From: Flaviaestuariibacter sp.
GTDB taxonomy: Bacteria; Bacteroidota; Bacteroidia; Chitinophagales; Chitinophagaceae
DNA length: 34,848 nucleotides
Reading direction: 5' to 3'
Assembly (NCBI GenBank): GCA_028288515.1
Contig: JAQBNP010000263.1
Location: 1-34,848, forward strand
Position numbers and translations under genes: made by a program. Shown here one piece after another: positions 17,636 through 25,551 of this stretch. Under the pieces are notes generated by a model, which had not been told where the DNA came from, made no database searches, and saw only the letters and a program-made list of their open reading frames with translations. The first letter of the stretch is position 1. Each line of letters begins with the position of its first letter.

Positions 17636-18194
17636 CGGCGTCTCGCTGGTATTAAAGAAAGGACAGCGTCTTCGCGTTGTCGACATCGAAGGCGAGCAGG
17701 TCTCGGACCTGGTTTGTTACAACGAAAGCGATACGTCGGAGTACCTGTCATCCGGCCGTACGATCGATTATGCCGAGACGATCTTCCTGACGAAAGGCCA
17801 CCCGTTTTATTCGAACCGGAGCCGCGTCATGTTTGATATTGTGGAGGACACGGTGGGGCGCCACGACTTCTTGCTGACGCCCTGCAGTGCCGATACATTC
17901 CGGATCATTTATGGGCATGAGCATCCGCACCGCGGGTGTTTTGGCAACCTGTGCGACGCGCTTGCGCCGTATGGGATCGGCCCGGACGATATCCCCGTAT
18001 CGTTCAACATTTTCATGCATGTGACGGTGAACGGGGACACGGGGCGTGTGGATGTACTGCCGCCGAGGAGCAAGGCAGGCGATTTCGTGTTGATCGAGGC
18101 GCGGATGGACCTGATCGTGGGGCTGACCGCCTGTTCGGCGGAGATGTCGAATAATTATGCGTTCAAGCCGATCGGGTGGGAGATTGAACGATAG
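17604..18194 (+). CDS. DUF1989 / urea carboxylase-associated family protein
   Basis: IIPPRSGVSLVLKKGQRLRVVDIEGEQVSDLVCYN, HPFYSNRSRVMFDIVEDTVGRHDFLLTPCS, FNIFMHVTVNGDTGRVDVLPPRSKAGDFVLIEARMDLIVGLTACSAE; start at the in-frame ATG 17604, overlapping the upstream gene. Confidence 0.88.
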   Translation: MHPLNIIPPRSGVSLVLKKGQRLRVVDIEGEQVSDLVCYNESDTSEYLSSGRTIDYAETIFLTKGHPFYSNRSRVMFDIVEDTVGRHDFLLTPCSADTFRIIYGHEHPHRGCFGNLCDALAPYGIGPDDIPVSFNIFMHVTVNGDTGRVDVLPPRSKAGDFVLIEARMDLIVGLTACSAEMSNNYAFKPIGWEIER

Positions 18195-18321
18195 ATTTAG
18201 ATTGGCGATTTTAGATTTTTGGAGCGTATGCTTGTTCGGACTCCCGTCTCGCAGGGACCCGAAATGGGCGTTATGAAAGAGTTTGTGCCGCGAAGTCCGG
18301 AAGGCGCGAAGCCACGAGGAT

Positions 18322-18349
18322 ATTTCAGATTTCAGATTTCAGATTTTTT
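18322..18349. repeat. Short tandem repeat, unit ATTTCAG x3 plus a degenerate tail
   Basis: atttcagatttcagatttcagatttttt; related AGATTT-rich stretch at about 18195-18222. Confidence 0.7.
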
Positions 18350-18589
18350 GAAAAGTCTGCACTTCCAGGCTTTCATCCCCGCCGCTAAGCGAGGGAGCCT
18401 ATGCACGCTAAGGCGACTTGCCGGGAAGAAGCGAAGACGGAAGCAGCGCGCTGGTTCAAAGGCCATTCAAAAACAGATAATCGTAAAGGCCGTTTCCGAA
18501 TGACCACGATCACCCGGCTGGCGGACGCACGTCATCGCAGGAGTGACAAGTTCCGATCAATTTTGCGGATAACTGAAATCATTTGTACC

Positions 18590-19000
18590 ATGCGCCTTCC
18601 CATTCATGACAACCTGACGATTGCAGACCTGCAGGAACGCTTCGCCACTGCCTTCCCCCGTCTCCGTATCGAATTTTACAGCAAAGCCCACGGCGACAAG
18701 AAAGGCAGCGGGAAAGAAGACCTGTTGGACAAGCAAAAGCGCATTGGTGAGGTCCGGACCCGCGGCGATGAAGGCGTGCAGGAAATCTTTTCGACGATGA
18801 CGGTCAGGGATGTAGAAAAGATCTTCCACGATCGGTACGGACTCAATGTGCAGGTCTTCCGCCGCGAAGCCGGCTGCATCGTCCAGACCACGTCAACCGA
18901 CCATTACACGCTGGCGCAGCAGAGTGCGCTGGTTGCAGACGTGGAGAAGACCGTGTTCGCAGTCGACAAGGCACAGCAGGACGAATATGATGACCTCTGA
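18590..19000 (+). CDS. Hypothetical protein
   Basis: MRLPIHDNLTIADLQERFATAFPRLRIEFYSKAHGDKKGSGKEDLL...; in-frame ATG 18590 is a more plausible start than 18401. Confidence 0.7.
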   Translation: MRLPIHDNLTIADLQERFATAFPRLRIEFYSKAHGDKKGSGKEDLLDKQKRIGEVRTRGDEGVQEIFSTMTVRDVEKIFHDRYGLNVQVFRREAGCIVQTTSTDHYTLAQQSALVADVEKTVFAVDKAQQDEYDDL

Positions 19001-19195
19001 AATGAATGTGTCGATTGACATACAGCCCGAGCAAGCTTGCGACAGGCGAAAGAGAGGGGCGAGACCAGGCTCCCCGGGGCAGCTGACTGGCTTTAGCCGC
19101 GGGTTTGCTCCGAATGGCGGGAAACGAACTTTTGACGTTCAGCGCCGCCGCCGCGTAAGGAAAGAACCGCCGCAGTCCACGATTTAAAAACAACA

Positions 19196-19765
19196 ATGAC
19201 AACCATGCGGTCTACTCTCAAGCCAACCCTGCAGTCCCTCCTCGATACCGAAAACAAGCAGCAGCTGAAGCTTAACGAGATCGTGGTGAAGTCGATCGAA
19301 GAGGAAAAGCTTCTCTCCGAAAAGCTTTTTGCTTTCGAAGAACAGAACATCTCGTTCCAAAACCGCGTCGCCGACCGCGTGGCAAGCTTCGGCGGCAGCT
19401 GGTCGTTTATCCTGTTCTTCCTCGGCGTGATGCTGGTTTGGATGGGCGTAAACCTGTACTTCCTGTCAAAACCATTCGACCCATACCCATTCATTCTTCT
19501 CAACCTGGTGCTGTCAACCGTTGCCGCGTTACAGGCCCCGATCATCATGATGAGCCAGAACCGGCGTGAATCGAAGGACCGCGAGCGGGCGCGGAACGAC
19601 TACCTCGTGAACTTGAAAGCGGAGATCGAGGTAAGAAACCTTCACCAGAAGATCGACCTGCTCATCTCTGAGCAAATGAAGACGATGTTCGACATCCAGC
19701 GCATGCAGATGAGCCTGATGGAAGAGATCCGTTCCGAGATCTCGTCTTCGCGAAAGACGCACTGA
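19196..19765 (+). CDS. DUF1003 family membrane protein
   Basis: ADRVASFGGSWSFILFFLGVMLVWMGVNLYF...FDPYPFILLNLVLSTVAALQAPIIMMSQNRRESKDR. Confidence 0.92.
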   Translation: MTTMRSTLKPTLQSLLDTENKQQLKLNEIVVKSIEEEKLLSEKLFAFEEQNISFQNRVADRVASFGGSWSFILFFLGVMLVWMGVNLYFLSKPFDPYPFILLNLVLSTVAALQAPIIMMSQNRRESKDRERARNDYLVNLKAEIEVRNLHQKIDLLISEQMKTMFDIQRMQMSLMEEIRSEISSSRKTH

Positions 19766-19950
19766 TGGCAAAGGGTAGGGCGAAGGTTGACGGCCAGGCA
19801 CAACCAGCCCGCTCTTGCTGCAAACCATTCTCCGTCTGAAAAGAGATAGAAGGATCCTTCCGTTCGCCTTGTTGTCCAGGCGTTCCCGATTTTCGTCGAT
19901 GGCAAGCACCGAGGGCAGAGCTTTCGAGGACGACGTTACAAAACAAGCGG

Positions 19951-20427
19951 TCAGCCGGGAAACGCGGGAGACTGGTGATTCGATTCAAACCTGCCGGACT
20001 TCTCGCGCACCGCGATGCGAAACACGACGCCTTCTATTTCGCCGGTATCATCGGGCGGGAACGGCCAGTATTTTCCAAGATGAACCGTGACGCTCGAGAT
20101 CATCGGCAGGTACCTGTTGAGGAGGACCGTCATGGCGCGGTGACGCTCCTGGCGGTCCACCAGCTCCTCGAACCTGCCCTGCACGATGACGCTTTTCCAA
20201 TTACCCATATCGGTCAGGTCGTCTACTTCGAAACAAACATTTGGATTCTGTCGCATCAACTCTGCTTTCTTGCCCTCGTGCGTGTGACAGATGATCGCAT
20301 TGCCGTCGTACGCGTAGCTGATGGGCACCACGTAGGTTTCATGCGCTGCGCTGCTGCAGCCTATGCGTCCGACAAGCTGATTTTTCAGGAATGCATCGAT
20401 CTGATGCGACGTAAGCTCTCCAAACAT
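19951..20427 (-). CDS. Pyridoxamine 5'-phosphate oxidase-like (PPOX/FMN-binding split barrel) protein
   Basis: GRIGCSSAAHETYVVPISYAYDGNAIICHTHEGKKAELMRQNPNVCFEVDDLTDMGNWKSVIVQGRFEEL. Confidence 0.9.
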   Translation of the reverse strand: MFGELTSHQIDAFLKNQLVGRIGCSSAAHETYVVPISYAYDGNAIICHTHEGKKAELMRQNPNVCFEVDDLTDMGNWKSVIVQGRFEELVDRQERHRAMTVLLNRYLPMISSVTVHLGKYWPFPPDDTGEIEGVVFRIAVREKSGRFESNHQSPAFPG

Positions 20428-20492
20428 GCAAGTTGATTTTCAGCGAAGCTAACAACGTGGAAGATGCTGCCGCCTGATGGAAAACAGCAGAA

Positions 20493-20512
20493 GCCCTGAT
20501 GCCTATCAGGGC
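20493..20512 (-). terminator. Candidate hairpin between the H-NOX and PPOX genes
   Basis: GCCCTGAT-GCCT-ATCAGGGC, perfect 8-bp arms with a 4-nt loop; only a weak T-rich stretch follows on the minus strand. Confidence 0.4.
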
Positions 20513-20593
20513 GTCGTTGGCCCTTAACTCGACGGCGAACGACTCTTGTTCTTTGCACCGGTGGAATTGCTTTTCGGGGCAGCGAATGAACAC

Positions 20594-21172
20594 TCAGGAA
20601 CCAAGTTCAACCTTCTGAAACGTCACCCTGATCTGCACCCGCTCATCGTCGGGGTCGGTGGTGGGCGTCACCTGCACCACGTCCTGCTCGCCAAAGTAGC
20701 GCGCAATACCCTTGATGATGCCAACCGCCAGGCTGCCCATCCGGCGCCGCGAAAAATAGTCGATGACCAGCAGGGTCTCACTCACCTCGGATACATTCAG
20801 GATCGGGGGGTTGGCGGTGCTGTTCAACTTCCTGACCGCCCCATGCATTACTTTCTCCGTGTGGATCAGCACGTCCCTGGTCGTCCATTCGGGACGGAGA
20901 TAGCTGGCATAAAGTCGAAACAGGTCGGGCACGAGGTACTCTCCAAACTTCTCCTTGAGCTCATTGACAGATGCGCCGGTATGACGGGAAGCTGCGCCGA
21001 CAATAGCGCCGATATCATCCAGCGGGTAGTTCTGTGTCATCTCAAAGCTTTTCCCGCCCGTTCCCGCTTCGCCGTTCAGCTGGTCCCACATATCTTCAGA
21101 GAAATGAGCGACCACGAATTTCTTCAGTAGGAAAAAGATCGAACCATGTACTCGTAAATCCTGGTTTTCCAT
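20594..21172 (-). CDS. H-NOX (heme NO/O2-binding) domain protein, stand-alone
   Basis: VHGSIFFLLKKFVVAHFSEDMWDQL start typical of H-NOX; proximal-His region KVMHGAVRKLN...PPIL and YxSxR motif (YFSRR) in LLVIDYFSRRRMGSLAVGIIKGIARYFG. Confidence 0.82.
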   Translation of the reverse strand: MENQDLRVHGSIFFLLKKFVVAHFSEDMWDQLNGEAGTGGKSFEMTQNYPLDDIGAIVGAASRHTGASVNELKEKFGEYLVPDLFRLYASYLRPEWTTRDVLIHTEKVMHGAVRKLNSTANPPILNVSEVSETLLVIDYFSRRRMGSLAVGIIKGIARYFGEQDVVQVTPTTDPDDERVQIRVTFQKVELGS

Positions 21173-21368
21173 CGTCTTGTAAAAAGTGACGGGAAGAGCC
21201 ATGATGACCCAACCTGCCTGGTAAGGGTGTGTAAGAAGAAACAAAGATAGGACACGCAAAACTTAGACAAAATTCACCACGTGTTGAGGCATGCCCGGAT
21301 CGCGTTCTCAAAACGATCCATCTCATTGCTGCCAGGGTGCCACGCCAGAGGGGCAGTCGCGCCCATTA

Positions 21369-21545
21369 CTACTGGTCGACCCCGTGAGCCGCGGGCGCCA
21401 GCACGAGGTGCCGGTACCGCTGGATGTCGGCCCACAAAGAGGAGAGGACCTTGGCATCCACCCCGTCACGCAGGTATTCAGCATACAGGTCTTCCAATGC
21501 AGCAAGGTGCTCCCTGATCTCGATTTGTTCCGATATGATCTCCAT
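21369..21545 (-). CDS. Small hypothetical protein, 58 aa, paralogous to the ORF at 6541-6720
   Basis: Manual reverse-strand translation: MEIISEQIEIREHLAALEDLYAEYLRDGVDAKVLSSLWADIQRYRHLVLAPAAHGVDQ*; sits 21 nt after the histidine-kinase stop codon. Confidence 0.78.
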   Translation of the reverse strand: MEIISEQIEIREHLAALEDLYAEYLRDGVDAKVLSSLWADIQRYRHLVLAPAAHGVDQ

Positions 21546-21566
21546 ACAACGTGCAAAACAAATTAG

Positions 21567-23897
21567 TTAACGGGACGGTTCATTTACTTCGTCCTGTCCG
21601 GCAGGCAAATAGACTTCAAACGTCGCACCGGCGCCAGGGGCGCTCCGGGCCCTTAAAAAACCCTTGTGATTTTCCACTGCCTTCCGCACGATCGAAAGAC
21701 CGACACCCGTTCCGCTGTAGTCCGCGCTGCTGTGCAGGCGAGTGAACACATTGAAAATGAGGTCGGCATTTTTTTGGTCGAAACCAATGCCGTTGTCCTT
21801 CACCGTGATGCGGTAAAACGATTGTTCTAACGGCGGGGGAAGGGGTTGAACAAATTCCAGCTCTCTGCCTTTGACAAGCGTCGAGCTCACCCGCACCTCG
21901 GGCTGCTCACCCGGCTTATGGTACTTGATGGCATTGCTGATGAGGTTCTGGAACACCTGCTGCAGCTGTCTCTTGTTGCCACGAATCACAGGCAGAGGGT
22001 CGATCTGTATACGGGCACCCGTTTCCGTGATCGCCAGGTCAAGATCTTCCAGAGCCTTTTGAGCTTTTACCTGCAGGTCCACTTCTTCTACGCCACCGAT
22101 CCCCTGGTTTACGTGCGCGTATTCAAGAAGGTCATCGACGAGAAGCTTCATGCGGCCGGCTGCAGCGCCGAGACGTTCCATCCCTTTGAGACCCTGCTCG
22201 TCGAGCTGGTGGCTATGCATCAACTTGAGCTGCTCCGCATACACCATGATCTTGCGGATCGGCTCCTTGAGGTCATGGGAAGCGGCATAGGCAAAGTGCT
22301 CCAGGTTTGCATTGGAGCGCTTCAGCTCCTCGACGGTCCGCTCAAGGTGAACCTGTGCCGACTTCACCTGGGATATGTCCGTAAAGACGTTTATGAAGCG
22401 CTCGTCATCCATCTTGGCGATCGCAAGCTCGATCCATTTGCCCGTCTGGGGCAGCTCATATTCCGTCCGGAAGGACTCACCTCTCCGAAGTCCGACGGCA
22501 GCTTTGAAGAGGTCCGTCTTCAATAGCTCGGGACTTAGCGTGGCAAAGCTTTCCGAGAGCATGACCTCGTTCGGGATCCCGTTGAACGACGCGCAGGCTT
22601 CATTCATCAAAACGGTTCGTGCATCCACCATGGTGCCGTCAGGGTTCCGGATCGCCTGCGTAATGGCCAGCCCGTTTGGAGAATATTTTAAGATGGAATC
22701 GAGCACATTCTTCTGCTCCTCGATCCGTGCAATGGCCTGCTTCTGATCGGTGATATCGTTGACCGTCACCGAGATGATCTCTTCGTCCAGCTTTACCATT
22801 GAAAATTCGTACCAGCGCTCCGGGTTTTCATAGTGCAGGGCGTGAACGGTTGCTGTGCCCGTCCTGAGAACCTCGTGCGCAAACCGGATGAACGCTTCCT
22901 GGCTTTCTGTTCCGGAGATGGACAGCAGCGACCGTCCAATGATCTGGTCGGGCAGGACCTTGAAGATCCTGTAGAACGCGTCATTGGCGCGCAGAAAGAC
23001 CAGGTCGACCACCTTGCCTGCTTCATTCCGGACGGCGCGCGCGGAATAAACGCCACTTAGGGATCCATTGAAAATCGCGTCAAGCTCGCTTGCCTTCCGG
23101 GCGGATTGAAGAGCGAGTCGCTTGTTCTCTGTGATGTCTATATAATTGAGGAGATAACCGTCGTCGAACTTCACGATGGAAAAGCCAAGCCACTGGTCGC
23201 GGGCCTCGGAGTAGTATTCCATATACCTCGGCGTGCCCGTCTCGACAACCGCTTTGCAGATATCGAAATAGGCGGAGTGTCCGCGGAGCTCCATCAACTC
23301 GCGAACGGTTTTGCCATAGAGCTGATCCATGGTGAGCGCGGTGATCTCCGCGCTTTTCCTGTTGGCGATTTTCAGGCGGAAATCGGTGATGGTGCCGGAC
23401 TGGTCGCGGATCGATTCATAGAGGCAGATGCCATAGGGCGAATGATCCACGAGGCTATGGAGGAGCTTTGCCTGCTGCTCCTTTTCGAGGTTGGTCTGGT
23501 ATTCGGCAGTGCGGTTGCGGGCCGTCGTTAGCACGCCGCCGTGCACCTTGATCCGGTTTAGGGTGAGGTATTTATCAAGGCCGGTACTGAGGTAGGTAAA
23601 CTCAAGCGGTGCGCCGGTTTGGTATACCTGCAGGCACTGTTCGAAGATCACGGGAACGGAGTGTGGGTCAGGAAGCTGGTCTGACAGAACGCGCTTGCCC
23701 AGCAGGTTCGCCGCTGAAGTCCTGGTGATCGTTTCACTGGCTTTGTTGCAGTACTGAAACTCAAAATCGACGATGGTCTCATCGTCGGCCTTGCTGTCGA
23801 AGTCAAAAACGGGGGTCACCCAAACCACCGAGTCGGGGAGGTGCTCACATATTTGACGGATTGAATCAACCGCGGCCTGGTTGGTCGTCATAGACAT
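21567..23897 (-). CDS. Multi-PAS sensor histidine kinase
   Basis: Several PAS repeats, HisKA LEHFAYAASHDLKEPIRKIMVYAEQL, HATPase NAIKYHKPGEQP, VKDNGIGFDQKNADLIF, GTGVGLSIVRKAVENHKG; the ORF-track start at 23939 is TTG, ATG at 23897 or 23891 preferred. Confidence 0.93.
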   Translation of the reverse strand: MSMTTNQAAVDSIRQICEHLPDSVVWVTPVFDFDSKADDETIVDFEFQYCNKASETITRTSAANLLGKRVLSDQLPDPHSVPVIFEQCLQVYQTGAPLEFTYLSTGLDKYLTLNRIKVHGGVLTTARNRTAEYQTNLEKEQQAKLLHSLVDHSPYGICLYESIRDQSGTITDFRLKIANRKSAEITALTMDQLYGKTVRELMELRGHSAYFDICKAVVETGTPRYMEYYSEARDQWLGFSIVKFDDGYLLNYIDITENKRLALQSARKASELDAIFNGSLSGVYSARAVRNEAGKVVDLVFLRANDAFYRIFKVLPDQIIGRSLLSISGTESQEAFIRFAHEVLRTGTATVHALHYENPERWYEFSMVKLDEEIISVTVNDITDQKQAIARIEEQKNVLDSILKYSPNGLAITQAIRNPDGTMVDARTVLMNEACASFNGIPNEVMLSESFATLSPELLKTDLFKAAVGLRRGESFRTEYELPQTGKWIELAIAKMDDERFINVFTDISQVKSAQVHLERTVEELKRSNANLEHFAYAASHDLKEPIRKIMVYAEQLKLMHSHQLDEQGLKGMERLGAAAGRMKLLVDDLLEYAHVNQGIGGVEEVDLQVKAQKALEDLDLAITETGARIQIDPLPVIRGNKRQLQQVFQNLISNAIKYHKPGEQPEVRVSSTLVKGRELEFVQPLPPPLEQSFYRITVKDNGIGFDQKNADLIFNVFTRLHSSADYSGTGVGLSIVRKAVENHKGFLRARSAPGAGATFEVYLPAGQDEVNEPSR

Positions 23898-23935
23898 GCG
23901 CTTTATAAATCGTTCGAAATAAATGAGCTGTCTTG

Positions 23936-24946
23936 TCAAGCTCCGTCGCCTGCCGGCTCTGCGTTGGCTTCGAGCCCATCGAGTTTTTTCTGTAGGTCAC
24001 GGTTGGTGCGCTCCAGCTCGATGTTTCGAAACTTTACTTTTACCTCGAGGTCTTCATAAGCCTGCTTCAGCCTCTCGGCGGCTTCCTCGGCAGCGTTGCG
24101 TGCACGCACCTGCTCCGATACATCGTACGAGAAGGCCAGAATGCCTTCGATCTCGCCCGCTTCGGTGCGAATGGCGCTGTAGCTAACGTTTGAATAAAAC
24201 TCCTGCTCTTTCCCATCAAGCTCCACGACGGCCCGCATCTCATTGCCCACAAATGGCTCGCCGGTCGTGTAAACACCGTCCAGGATCGAGATATAGCCCT
24301 GGTCGCCGAGCTCGGGGAAAAGCTCGCGAACTGATTTGCCGACGAATTCACGATCGCCAAGGGCAGCTTTCACCACCGGGTTTGCAAATTGGACGATGTG
24401 CTCAGGTCCCTTCAGGATCGAGATGGACGCAGGGATCTGCATAAACGCTTCCTGCAGCAGCCATTTCTCCTTGACAAGGCCGGCCGTTTCGCTCTTGATC
24501 ACCTTGTCCAGCTCCAGGTTTGCTTTCGACAGCTTACTCAGCTCATCGATGCTGACAGTAATATCCTGGTACGTGGACGCTGGGGCCGGCTGCGATTTTA
24601 TTTTCTGTTCCAGGGTCGTCAGCAGGGACACAAGTGCGTCGGCAATCGTTTCGATGCCCACAAGCCCTTTGCGGGCCTCTTCGACCTGGCCTGCGTTGTA
24701 TGTTTCGACAAGTGTTTTTGCGGTCCGGTGCAGGTCCGCGTGTACCTGCTCAAGCTCGTGCATCTCCTGGTACTGACCGTAGGTTTTCAGCGCATGGTCA
24801 TAGATCCACTTGCCGACAGCACATTCGGTGTGGGAAACAACGGGTGCCACGTCAACGTCCAGCCCATAGAGGATCGAACGGAGGTTTGATTTGAAGAGGA
24901 GGTGCTTGGCTTTCGCCTGCTCGAAGTCGAGTGAGATCGTGTCCAT
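23936..24946 (-). CDS. CZB-domain + PAS protein without a kinase domain
   Basis: CZB-type pattern AKHLLFKSNLRSILYG...ECAVGKWIYDHALKTYGQYQEMHELEQVHADLHRTAKTL; PAS ASISILKGPEHIVQFANPVVKAAL; ends in coiled coil. ATG at 24946. Confidence 0.82.
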   Translation of the reverse strand: MDTISLDFEQAKAKHLLFKSNLRSILYGLDVDVAPVVSHTECAVGKWIYDHALKTYGQYQEMHELEQVHADLHRTAKTLVETYNAGQVEEARKGLVGIETIADALVSLLTTLEQKIKSQPAPASTYQDITVSIDELSKLSKANLELDKVIKSETAGLVKEKWLLQEAFMQIPASISILKGPEHIVQFANPVVKAALGDREFVGKSVRELFPELGDQGYISILDGVYTTGEPFVGNEMRAVVELDGKEQEFYSNVSYSAIRTEAGEIEGILAFSYDVSEQVRARNAAEEAAERLKQAYEDLEVKVKFRNIELERTNRDLQKKLDGLEANAEPAGDGA

Positions 24947-24981
24947 GTCAGCAGCGATGGGTGGTTCGTTATTGTTTTGGT

Positions 24982-25344
24982 TTATGCAGTGTGCCGGTGA
25001 AGAACGAGCTCCAACCCGGTATGAAAATACAGTGTCAGCTTGTATACCTCCCCGCCCTCTTCCTGCTCGTAGCGGAGCCGGGTAATGATTGCATTGCCTA
25101 CTTCGTCGCCGTCTATGAAGAATTTCAGCTGCGGGTTGTAAATGATCTCCTCCTCGCGCATGACCTGCCACTTGCCGGTGCGCTCTTTGCCGTTGACGGA
25201 CCGGTAATGGTCAGGCTGGATCTCGATGATGCGGACATCGGCAAACAGGCTATTTTTACTGTCGCTGTTCACGACCCTGCTGTTCACTTGCCAGTGCCCC
25301 CGAATATGTTCTTCCGTAATGGCGTTGAGATCGATATAATGCAT
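24982..25344 (-). CDS. Hypothetical protein, possibly a small beta-barrel/lipocalin-like fold
   Basis: MHYIDLNAITEEHIRGHWQVNSRVVNSDSKNSLFADVRIIEIQPDHYRSV..., strand-rich pattern, same strand and 35 nt upstream of the CZB-PAS gene. Confidence 0.65.
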   Translation of the reverse strand: MHYIDLNAITEEHIRGHWQVNSRVVNSDSKNSLFADVRIIEIQPDHYRSVNGKERTGKWQVMREEEIIYNPQLKFFIDGDEVGNAIITRLRYEQEEGGEVYKLTLYFHTGLELVLHRHTA

Positions 25345-25551
25345 ACTTGTGGTTTGAGGGCGGAACCGGGCAAAGATAGGTCTTCAGTGCATCCGTTTGA
25401 CGCGCCAAAGCTCGTCCGTAGGGGGTTTGCCGGTTTGCGCCGAGCAAACAAGGGGTGCGCGATCATGGGACTATTTTTGAACTCCGAGACCTGTTTTGTT
25501 CCCTGACATTTATCTTTACTCCTTCCATTCACCCGCCAAACGAATCCACAC

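Noticed and set aside
21846-22526. 226-aa plus-strand ORF
   Set aside because: Antisense to the PAS histidine kinase with no domain character
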